Source: Pogonophryne albipinna
Taxonomy: Eukaryota; Chordata; Actinopteri; Perciformes; Artedidraconidae
DNA: 64,000 nt
Assembly (NCBI GenBank): GCA_028583405.1
Contig: CM053251.1
Span: forward strand, 11,791,495-11,855,494
Direction of reading: 5' to 3'
Under the pieces are notes generated by a model, which worked only from the letters and a program-made list of their open reading frames with translations, was not told the origin of the DNA and did no database searches. Shown one piece after another: positions 18,300-28,900 of the stretch; position 1 is the first letter of the stretch; every line of letters starts with the position of its first letter. Position numbers and translations under genes: made by a program.

Positions 18300-19830
18300 T
18301 TGTATTTTATTTTTGCATTAAAAATGTTCACTGTTGCTACATAAACAAGTGCAAATTGAGCTATCATTAATATATTGCTGAAAGACCCAAAATGAATTTG
18401 AAAATGTTGTAATGGTGACAGCACCAGGAACCTGAAATCCAAGCAGCTAAATTATGCTAATATTAATTGTATAATTTACAGCTATTCACATTAAAAAGTC
18501 TATTTTTTAAATTATTTTCTGACAAAAAACAAACAATTTGGTCTGTTCGTCACACACTTTTTTCATGGGCAGTTTTCACAATTATTGGACGTTGTATTAA
18601 CAGTGATTCATCCAAAAACTTGGTAATTAGTATGGGTTACATACATAGTGCAGTATTTAAGCAATACTTCATGTAGTTGTTTTCATGTACAATGTTTCAT
18701 GTGCCTTTAGTAAAAGCATATGTGGTTTTTAGTTTTTGTGTTATCTACACTTCCTATGAAGAAAAGCAAACCAACAATGACCTTATTTTTGATAAACTGA
18801 ATCTCCTCGGTAGCCAAAACCTGATATATCAGATTATTTCGACCTTGGTAGGCATGGGGGGTATCGGATGAACATACTTTACTTTTAGCCAGAAGAGAAA
18901 CAGACTTCAGGAAACAATACTTACATTTAACAACAAACCCAAGAATCTGGTGTCATGGCAACATGTTGGGGCCACCACCCTTTGACCCTAGGAGAAATGT
19001 GATGCCCCAAGGTGATGTAAACCACCCAATGTTTGGGTAAAAGCAGTAATGGGGAGAGCACATTGTGTAGGGGTGGCAATCAAGGACAGCATTCTTGCAG
19101 GTTGATTAGGCTGCTATGGTTAATGCAGCCAAGCCTATAAAACATGGCAAGAGAGTGTGGTAGGGGGGGAAGGGCTGAGTCCAGGGTCCCTCAGAGGGCG
19201 GCTTTGTGTGGCCTCCTCTCCTGCTGCTCCGTCAGCTTGGTTTGTGTGTGGCCGTCTAACGGTACTCGGCCATATAAAAGGACCAGCCTGGTTTTTTGCA
19301 CTCTTCTTTATGAATGCCTTGCTCTTTTTTAGTGCACCCCCCAGGTGTCAGCCAGCAGAATACCCTCTTTCAGACCAATTCAAGGCAAACACAAACACTA
19401 CACTCTATTATGACCAATGGAGCGCATTCCAATGGTGTCGCACCAGTCAGCGAGCTGAACCTAGAACGGTGAGGGATTAAGGAGCGCGGGCATGGGTGGG
19501 AACAGAAAAGGGCCGAGCTGCTGGGTGGTGCAGGGGGCGCAGTGGGATGGACGACTGGAGCAAGGAAGACAGAAGACATCAGGGAGCATCTTGAATTTTT
19601 TTTTCAAGAAAAAACATTGAAAGAAACACACTCTTGACTTCAAACATTTTTGCAAGACAGTTGCAATTTTTTTTATCTACATATTTTTCTCTGTAAAGTG
19701 GGTGTTAATGATACAAATGTACTGTGCTCATGACACAAATTACCACAACTTTTAAAGTTAAAGCTTTGTAAAAAAAAAATACTGCCATTTAAATAGAAAT
19801 GTATATAAAGAATGCTAATTCAATCAGTAA
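18300..19830. other. Convergent intergenic gap between arf1 and mmtag2
   Basis: No gene is recognised. The segment separates the converging 3' ends of arf1 (+) and mmtag2 (-). It is AT-rich on the left and mixed on the right. It has two isolated TATA-like words (CCTATAAAAC near 19135 and CCATATAAAAGG near 19270) with no supported transcript downstream of them. Confidence 0.5.
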
Positions 19831-19845
19831 ATTATGTTTTGAACT

Positions 19846-19851
19846 TTTATT
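19846..19851 (-). terminator. mmtag2: Polyadenylation signal of mmtag2
   Basis: The minus strand reads AATAAA here, about 470 nt beyond the mmtag2 stop codon at 20320. It is the nearest canonical signal in that direction. Confidence 0.55.
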
Positions 19852-20292
19852 CATCCTGTCAGCAAACAGTGTTCAAGAAAAAGGTGGGATATTTATATGT
19901 TTCTGCTTGCAGCAAATCATGTTCTTAGTCTCTAGTAAAAAACAGTAAAAGCTACCAGACATCGGAATAAAAATAAAAATTGGTATTGTTATCTTACACT
20001 GTTTTGCAGTAGATCAAAAACTAAAATCAAATAATCTCAAAATATTCTCATATTTGGTGGGTTGATAACATTATTGTGTTTTCTTTAAGAACAAAATTCT
20101 TGCCAAACAACCAAAAATACTACGAAAAAAACAGTGTCTAACGATGACCAACTTATTGTGTGAAGGAGTTAAAAACATAATCCTGTGAGTCAGACATGGA
20201 CCTGTCTCCTTGACTGCTCAGGGTAAATGAGGTCTCCGGGGCCACTCAAGCTGCTGTAGAGCGGTCTGTCCCCGTTATGCGTCTTTTGAATT

Positions 20293-20313
20293 GGGGGGGG
20301 GGGGGGGGGGGGG
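20293..20313. repeat. Homopolymer run of 21 G (C on the mRNA strand)
   Basis: Twenty-one consecutive G on the plus strand begin 7 nt past the mmtag2 stop codon. They therefore lie in its 3'UTR as a C21 tract in the transcript. The out-of-frame proline-rich ORF across this spot is an artefact of the run. Confidence 0.95.
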
Positions 20314-20319
20314 AGGACA

Positions 20320-23300
20320 TTAGTTGTCCGAGTCTGTGTCGTGGCGCCGCCTGTGGCTTTGTGTGTGACCAGCAGGGGCTGTCTTGTGGCTGACAGGGTT
20401 ACGGGGGACAGGAGACCCCCCATCAGAGGAGTCTGTGTCATGCCGCTGTTGTCGATGATGGGGGTAGGAGGGCTCTCGCTCGGCCTTTGCCCCCCCCCTT
20501 GAATGGCTGTCATGGGGTCTGGCTCCACTCTGACTATGGTATGATGGATTATGATGATGGTGGTCCTTTCTGTGCCTGAAGTGTAAAAGGAAACAGACAA
20601 TCAATGATGGGGTCGTGGTGAATTTGATGGTGTGAGGCTGGGGAAAAGTTGCTGCCAGATAAGCTTTAAAGTGACCGAAAACAACCAATGACACTTGTAA
20701 GTGAATATAACTAGCTAATGTGAGGATAAATGTTTTATATTAACTTTAATCATAAATGGTATGCACTACTGTCATACGTTAATGTTTAATTGCAATTCCT
20801 CTCACCACCACATCAATTATAGTCAATCTGGTAAATCCCGACTAATCCACCACACCTGATTTACAATATATATTAACTGTCTTGTCATAAATGCACCTTA
20901 AATCTAAAAGGTCATGCTTCCAAATGGTGTGAGTAACACAGTGCCTGAGTGCCCTCTAGTGCTGGCAGACAAAATTGTTTGGCTCATAGTAAGTCTATTA
21001 GTTTGCAAATATGGAGGTCCGCACTAAGACGAATTAAACATCTGTATGGAAAAATGAACCAACCTCTTCCTGTCGTCATCTGACTCCGAGGAGGACGAGT
21101 CTTTTCTTTGCCTCTTCTTCTTTTTCTTTTTGTCCTTCTTGCTCTTCTTCTCTTTCTTTTTCTTTTTGCTGTCGTGTCTACGGAGTCAAATCAAAAAGGG
21201 TCAGAATTTGTGATGTTTTGAAATAAATTGTTTTTCATGAAGTTCTCTTGGCTGGTGGCTAATATAATGGATACTTACCGCTGTTCGACATCTCCCTTTT
21301 CAACACTCTGAGGCGTCTTTGTTGCTGAGGATTCTGAACGACTTTCTGTTTTGCAGTGCTGCAAAGAAAAACATTTCTTTAATCTCTGCATCAAGTAGTA
21401 AATCCAATAGAATAAACTTTCTGTTTGAACTCTCAACCTTTAAAGTCTCTCTTTATTTCACTAACGTTTTTAACCTCTGCATCTTCATTTGTCAGTGAGA
21501 AATAACTTACCGTAAAAACAGACAGGCCTATTTTAGCTGCCTCCTTTTCCTTTTGGGACAGCACCATTTTCTTTGACCCTACGCTGTAAGGGAAACAATC
21601 ATTAATTACCAAACCTTTTACAATCATAGCACAAATTACAGGGTTCTTACACCTTTTCCAAAGTCAAATTCAAGCACTTTTCAAGCATTTTCAAGGTGCA
21701 TTTTCCAGCTTTTCAAGCATCTTACAGCTGTTGTAAATTACATATTTATTTACACATACTTATACTCAAATGATTATTTCCCTACCTCACATTAAATCAG
21801 ATGTTCTTTATGCTATAAACAACCAGATGTGTGTTTCGTGATAGCCTTCTACACAAGGATGAAAAATTAAAAGAAAACTAAGTTTAATATTTCAAAATTA
21901 GTGATCTGAACATAGACTGGGCCTCCCATATAACCTGGCTGAGCCAAATAACTTTTCAATACATTATTGATTACTATTTTTGAGGTACTTTTAGGTTGGC
22001 AGTAAACATAAGTCAGAGGTACATGGTGTACTTCTACTCCTCTACAGTTCAGAGGTACATGTTGTACTTTTCCTCCACTACATGTATTTAATACCTTTAG
22101 TTACTTCACAGATGTGGATGAATGATGTGAAATATAATCAAGTGTTGAATCAGACTTTAGTTCCACCTGGAGTAAATTCACAAGCTACCCTGCAGTATAC
22201 AAAGTACTTCAGACTAGCTGCACCTTCACCAGCTTTGAGAACACTTTAATGATCAATCATTATAAAACATATCAGATATATTATTCTGAAATGGACCAAT
22301 CTGCTCAATCACTACTTTTACTGTCGCTACTTTCACTATATTTTGATGAGAATACTTTCTACTTTCACTTGAGGAACATTTTGAATGCAGGACTTGTACT
22401 GTGATAGAGTATTCCTACACTCTGGTACTTCTCCTTTTACTCAAGTACAAGATCTGAGTACTTCTGCTTTTACTAAGTACAAGATCTGAGTACTTCTGCT
22501 TTTACTAAGTACAAGATCTGAGTACTTATAATTTCACTACAAGATCTGAGTTGTACTTTTACTCAAGTACAATATCTGAGTACTTATTCCACCTCTGGTA
22601 GCGTATTAGCCTGAATTGTAGCCACAAAATCACGCAGAGCTGCATAAAAATAGACTCACAATGGTAACAAGTGGAAAATAATATTTACAAATGTGTACAA
22701 TGATTTGTAGGTAATGTTGACTACTCAAGACACCTGACTTATACATCTTCAAAGGAAGACTGTGTTCATTCTACAATTACGATTAAAGCAAAATGTAGTT
22801 TTACTTGTATAATACTTCAATTTATATAAAAGACAGTTTGTTTTCATCTGTTTTCAAATAAACAAAGTCTTGGCTTTCAGAATATTAAACTTGTTTCGGC
22901 AAATTCAGATGATAAATACAACTTTGAAGCTTCGGCATAATTACAAGCAGAGAACGGACTAATGTAACATCACAGCAAGCATAACAACAGCCGCTGTTTC
23001 TTGTGAGTGTTTCCCCGGTACACAAACGCAAAAATACACAAACACACACGCGAGCTTCCCCCAGACCAGTAATACAAACGAAAATGTGTCTTCGGGTCAA
23101 TGTGACTGATTTCGATAGAGCAAGTCACATTTGGTTTAGGCACGAAACATACTACCAGTAGAAATACATTGCTGTCAAAATCGCTCTGTGTCGAATCAAT
23201 AGATTATATTTCGTGACTATAACACGAAATGCCGTGAGTGCTTCATCCTCTGAACACCACAGGATGGCGACTGTAACGCACATAACATAGGTACGCTCCT

Positions 23301-25325
23301 CTGAAATGATCCCCTGCAATTATTATTATCCCTCAATCGAGTTCGGTATTCAGCTTGCTAACGTTAGCTTAAACAAACGTAACATGCAACGCCTAATCTA
23401 AAATGCTCTACTACGGCGGCGTACCTTTCATGTGGCTCGCCAGCGCAGACGTTATTTTTGCAAACTTTGCAGGAGGCTACTCGTGGGCTTGACCCTCGTC
23501 TTAGCCATGGCTTGTATTTGTCTTCTGCTAGCCAACGCTCGTTGAAGCTGCAACCTCCTGGCACACAGTCATCTATCACTCATCAGAATGCCCAGGTCTC
23601 ACGTAAAACAAACACTTGCAGGTCGCGCGCATAGCGCGGGAAGGCCGCAGCGGAGCTGTTTTATGTAGAAGCGAAGCAATTCTTTTATTTTAATCTAAAA
23701 AGCGAACTATTCAGTCAGACAGCAATTTATTGTAAAAGTAAAGCATTTACATTTTCAAGCACCATTCCCAAAATTCAAGCACTTTCCCAACCTTGAAAAC
23801 ATCACGTCAAATTTCAAGCATTTTCAAGGATTTCAAGCACCCGTACGAACCCTGAAATTAAGATACAAGTCCCTCTTGTTAACACTTTAGTGTCAAAAAG
23901 AACACTTGTTAAAACATCTTAAAAGAGAGACTAAATGTTGTTTTAAAATGTTTCTTAAGACACTGTACTTATACATTTGCTGATTCGTTTTATGTGGTTG
24001 CTTTGTTTTATGGTATATTGCTAAGTTCTAACCTGGAGCTTCCCAAGCCAGAGACACGGTCCACATCTCTCTCTTCACCATCAGCATCTTCCCTCCGGCA
24101 GACATCTGCAAGGTCCTGGTAAGAGAGTTGGGAAAATTCATCATCAAATTGTATTTATTGAAATTCTATAAAAACGTATGCTTTTGAGTGAAAGCATTAC
24201 CAAACAAAGCGACATACCTCTTTAGTCAGGCCAGTTGGTTGCCTCTTTATATTCTTGTGTCCTCTAGGTGGAGAATATGAATAAATACATTAACTTTGTG
24301 TTGACCCACATTGTATCTATTAAATGGTATATGTTAGGTATACTTACAGGGCAGCCATCAGTGCCTCATGCTCTGCAGCCTTGACGGCAGCTATTTCTTC
24401 CTCTTTGGACAAAGGTGCACCGTCTTTTTTGTCTTTTGCGTACCATGACAGATCTTTACCTTTCTGCCATCGTCCTACTGGTGCCATCAAAGAGTTGCCT
24501 GGAAACAAAGCCAAACAAATATATTGTTGATATCTTTGATGCAACAAATGAAGAAGGACTTTTTACTTTTTGAAAAAACACATATTTGGGTTGCATCGTC
24601 TCCCCAGTTCATCTGTGATTTCACCATACTTGTAAAATCATCTGTGGTAGCAATAAGCCTTTTGATGTATGTAGGTAGATAAGGTTGTAGATGCTTTACC
24701 CAGCTAACTCCTATATGATCCAGGATAGGAAGACCTGAGACTTACTTTGTGTCATGCTGTGATCTGAAATGGTATCGTCTGTAACATTCATTAATGGGCT
24801 ACTGCCTGTCCTGGTCAAGACATACATTCAGGCAAAGTTTATTTTCAGTCACCTTTAAAAGGCTCTATTGGCTAAATAATTTGTAATTAAATAAATGTCT
24901 ATATCGTCCATTTGTGTTCCAGCTGTGGTGGGCGCTACGTAATTCTTGTTTCGCATGCTGACATGTTGCCAGCAGTGGGAGATACGTGTGTGCTCAGAGA
25001 GAGGGTGCAAAGACAACTTGGACCTGCAGTTTATAGAGTGGAAACGGTAATACTACTGAATAGCTGTACACTGTGTAATGAGGGACTCCAAAACAAAAGG
25101 TATGTAGAAGATGCTTGTGCAGTACTGACGCTTTGAAGTGTAATTTAATTGTGATTTTAAGATTCTCTAACAGCAAACAGCTATTAGCAATGCTAGCTCT
25201 GGTTAGCTCAGATAGTTTTGAGACTTACCGAGATAATTTTCTCTGTGTTTATCGCCCTTCACGTCATCCCAGTTGAACTGGTCCTGGCCTCCTCTGACCC
25301 CTCCAGATCTGGAGGAACCAAACAT
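20320..25325 (-). CDS. mmtag2: MMTAG2 / C1orf35 homologue, lysine-rich protein
   Basis: Eight coding exons on the minus strand join in frame to 299 residues: 25229-25325, 24348-24498, 24218-24263, 24033-24115, 21511-21583, 21279-21358, 21064-21177 and 20320-20575. The N-terminus [19 protein letters not shown] and the block [16 protein letters not shown] (about 34-49) match vertebrate multiple myeloma tumor-associated protein 2. So do the segment [19 protein letters not shown] (about 131-150) and the Lys-rich stretch encoded by exon 7 (about 178-200, K/E/S only). The C-terminal exon is rich in His, Arg, Ser and Pro. Molecular function is not established in what I know. The composition suggests a nuclear, RNA- or nucleolus-associated protein. 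Intron 4 is expanded by a hAT remnant. The start codon is the first ATG and is conserved in the family. Confidence 0.95.
21639..23854 (-). mobile_element. Degenerate hAT-type transposon inside mmtag2 intron 4
   Basis: The ends are related inverted repeats. The left starts CAGGGTTCTTAC and the right, reversed, starts CAGGGTTCGTAC. Both run into repeated CAAGCACTTT/CAAGCATTTTC words. AAATTA directly flanks both sides (21633-21638 and 23855-23860). Inside, on the minus strand, 23364-23579 encodes an N-terminal fragment with [15 protein letters not shown] followed by C-x2-C (CKVC). This is the layout of the BED-finger start of fish hAT transposases, and a donor-like GAAAG|GTACGC follows it. The rest of the transposase is missing. 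A second repeat family is inserted at about 22015-22597. Confidence 0.65.
22015..22597 (-). mobile_element. Second copy of the AAGTACT-type repeat, with internal tandem duplication
   Basis: On the minus strand it begins CAGAGGTGGAATAAGTACTCAG at 22597 and resembles the 14144-14598 element in inverted orientation. Near its end three direct copies of a 32-bp unit (AAGTACAAGATCTGAG followed by TACTTCTGCTTTTACT) start at 22443, 22475 and 22507. The far end is degenerate, so the left boundary is approximate. Confidence 0.55.
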
Positions 25326-25946
25326 TTTAATCGGCTGCCCAGAAGACTTGGGCTAAGGATAAAGTGTGTCGTTAGCTCAACAGCTGACTTTAGCCACGTT
25401 AGCACACATGCGGCCTTCAGCGTTCAGACATCCGGGTAGTTTTGCGGTCAGGAGTGTTGATGGGAACAACGTGTTTCCTGTGTTGACTCAGACCCTGGAA
25501 ACTGATCCGGTTACTTATTTTGCCCGTTATATCCTGAAGAAAAACGACAAGGCGTAAGAAGACTAACTGGATAAAACAGCGGTTTACTGAAGCTAGGCTA
25601 TGCTATATAAATAACGTTACTTTGCGCCAAATAAACAAAGCAACATGAATAACAATGCGCGTGTATGTCTCCCCATTAGGTAGAAACTGCAAGTAACAGT
25701 GAGTTACATACATATAATTAATGGTGGCTGCATTTGTTTCGCCTGTACTCTTTGGATAATAACACAAACCACGTTTCTGTGTTTTGTCGCGCTTTTTCCG
25801 ATGCTCGCGAACACGTTGATGTTTCTGCTCGTGTCGATGACGTAGGCAGCACTATTTCCTTAATGGCTCTCACAGCAAAGACTCAGAGCAGTTGAGGGAG
25901 AAAACAAGCCGGAGACCAGCCCAAAACGGACTTGCATAAAACCCCG
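25326..25946. promoter_or_regulatory. Candidate bidirectional promoter between mmtag2 and guk1
   Basis: The mmtag2 start codon (minus, 25325) and the most upstream in-frame guk1 start (plus, 25947) face away from each other across about 620 bp. The segment is richer in CpG than its surroundings near 25790-25860 and contains a CRE-like TGACGTAG near 25838. No TATA box is evident. Both genes encode broadly needed proteins, which fits a shared promoter. This is inferred from layout. Confidence 0.5.
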
Positions 25947-28900
25947 ATGTACATGAGATATTTTTCCAGGCTATTCTCAGGTAGGAGGGAAAATACATCT
26001 GTCCATTAACCACTGTGGCTATTACTGCCATTCACCCGCTCCTGTGTGAGAGGAGTCAGATTGTTCCTGCAGGGGAAGAAGATGGGTGTTGTGTATTTAC
26101 TGAGGAGGCACAAGTTAAGCTGATGTAATTTTACCTGTAGTATAATCATCCTTTAAATAGCCATTGGGTTATTAACGTTATAAAAACAACCCCATAGACA
26201 CCGTGTTGTTTTTATATATCTCAAAGTGCAAACCATTTCAAAATGCTATTGCACACAGATCAAATGTTCATACGCTCATTTATGTTTACGTTTTATAATT
26301 TAGAAATCAAAATCCTAATTGCTGAGTTTTACAGTCACGGTCACTACTGCCTCATTACTCTGCATTTCCATATAAAGCATTACATGTTATTGCTTTTATA
26401 GCAGTGAGTCAAAGTGCAGGTTGAAGTGCCTTAGATGCTGTTTTATCACTTAACACCCACTCTTTGATAACATAAGATATCAAGTGCTGCTTTGCTTTTT
26501 GTGTATAACATATCTGAATAGAAACAAAATATTTAAAACATGAGTTTAAATTGAGAGATCAGAGCACACAACGTAATAGGGACGAGAACTGGTTGAACAT
26601 GTGCCCACATAATCTCCTCCGTTTCTGGATAAACTGGACTAAAACACCTTGTGTTTTGACATCAACTTTATGGGGTAAGATAAGATACAACTTTATTGAT
26701 CCCAATTTGGGAAATGTTTTGTACTTTCTAGAGCTGTTTTTAGTTTTATGAAAAGTCTTATATGTTTTTTTTTCTATGAATGGAACAATTTGTCTGAAAA
26801 TGTGCATATCCAAATAGCTTATTTTGACCAACCAACAGTTTATACCAAAGATATTCAATATATGATCATACAAAACAGATATAAGAAAAATACAGCATTC
26901 AATTATCACATTTGGGACCAAAAACCACGAATGGTTGATTAAAAACGTATTGTTTCAGCTCTTACACTGAATAACCTGCAGACTGAAGGTCTACCACCTG
27001 ATAGGTTTCACATGATTTACAGTTTGCTTCATGCAATTATCAATCACATGGGGTTCAGTGCACATGATTAAAGTAAACCCACATGTCTCTCATTTCCTGT
27101 CACGCTGGTAATGGTTTAGTACAAACGCTTGATTATTTTGTGTTGGTATATATGTAGCTGCAACTGTCAGAAGCTTTGTGGACACTTTTTTACTAGCTTA
27201 TATGAAAGGATCTCCTGCACCTTGAATGAGCCATGTTGCTATTTACGGGAAGCCATCAAGAGGCAATCGAAAGTGACCCTTGTCATTTGCACCTGCACAG
27301 AAAACCATCTGGTTTGCATCGAAACGAGAAGGCTTGTGATGCCGTGTACTTTATCCCTGGCTATAAAAAAGGCTTGCCAATGTCCAGCCCAGCTTACTTT
27401 TGTTTAAAAAAATGTATATACACAGTATGCATTATTTATAATTTGGTGCATACAAAATATTTAATATTCTGGCTATTTGCCAATATAACTAATCATCGTG
27501 CAATCTACTTATTTATATAAATAGTTATCGCAATAGGCCATATTTAATTGTGTCTTAATGTACATTATTTAATTTAATATCCCGTTCTTGTACATATCAT
27601 ATTCTATTTACATGTATATAGACTTCTTGCACTATTTTTTATTTTTGTATTTTATTATATTTGTTGGAGTAGCTCAGGTCAGAAGAATTTCATTGTCATT
27701 TCTACACTGTAGCTTATGTGCATTAGGGCCGCTCGATTATGGCAAACATCCTAATCTCGATTATTTGGGTCAATAATTGATATCACGATTATTAAAAACG
27801 ATTATCCATTTACTTTGAAAACATCAATTTATTGAAAAAAATGTGAACAGTATGTTTTTAACAGTTGATTACCATGAACTTTAAGTATAATTAAACTGAA
27901 AAACCAATTAAAAAAAAAAAAATCGTTTTACTTCGATTATGTTGTTTTCATAATCGTTGCAAGCCAAAATCGTAATTGCGATTTAAATACGATTTAATTG
28001 AGCAGCCCTAATGTGCATATGACAATAAACCTTTGAATTTGAACTGATACCTGCCGTTTAAATAGCAATAGACCTATAACTAATAAGAACAATGGTAGAC
28101 ATTATCTTCTCACTGTATTTCTTTGAGTAGCGCAATAGTAACTCTATAGCGTGTTTCCTGTTGCAACAATTTGCTTGAAAGTTGCACATAGTCGTTACTG
28201 AGAACCAAGCGACTTCTTCTTATTGCATTGATTTCTTCAATTGTAGAAAAGAAAAAACAAACAGTATTGAGAGTTTCTTCTCAGCCTTTGGACTAGAACC
28301 AAAACACACAAACGGGTCGTATAACTATCACATCATTCTGGACACATCTACTCAACATTTAAAATGTAGCTATATGAAAAACCAAATCTACTAGTGTGTA
28401 AACATGGCCCTGCCCTCTCTGTGTCCCCTCCCTCCTGTGCTTGTACTCGATCTGCCCACACACATCACACACCCTTCCTGCTCATTTGAACCATCTGCTT
28501 GAGCTCTGTGTGCATTGACGGAAGGTAAGCAGGAACACACCTTCATCTTAACTAGAGTAGCTTACCTTAGAAGTACCGGCACTGAAAGAAAAGTTGTGTA
28601 GAATATACTGCAAGATTTTGAAGTAGCTTTTTTGCTAAATTGTAAAGTACGGTATATGAGAAAAGAAAAGATAAATCTTTATTAATTCATTCAGGTCTAA
28701 TAGCAACAGAAGAAGAGTGACACACAGGATAGTACAGAGTTAACAAGTCAGTAATAGTTGTAATGTAACAATTAGGTAAAGTAAAACACTTTGTACATTT
28801 TATTTATATATACAGAAAGGAGTAAGGACTCTTTTTAATATAACTAAATATCTAAACATGTCTTTGCAAGGGCAAGTATGCCTATAGGTGTGTCAGTGAA

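Noticed and set aside
19130..19290. TATA-like words and a 107-codon frame
   Set aside because: No splice structure, domain or poly(A) context supports a gene between the converging ends of arf1 and mmtag2.
20190..20600. 136-codon minus-strand frame with a proline run
   Set aside because: It is a shifted frame of mmtag2 exon 8 read through the C21 tract; the frame ending at 20320 continues the mmtag2 protein.
22443..22540. Three 32-bp direct repeats
   Set aside because: They are adjacent without spacers and part of a transposon-type repeat; not a CRISPR array, and the genome is eukaryotic.
25366..25557. 63-codon plus-strand reading frame upstream of guk1
   Set aside because: It overlaps the presumed mmtag2 5'UTR and promoter; no similarity to MRPL55 or other expected neighbours.
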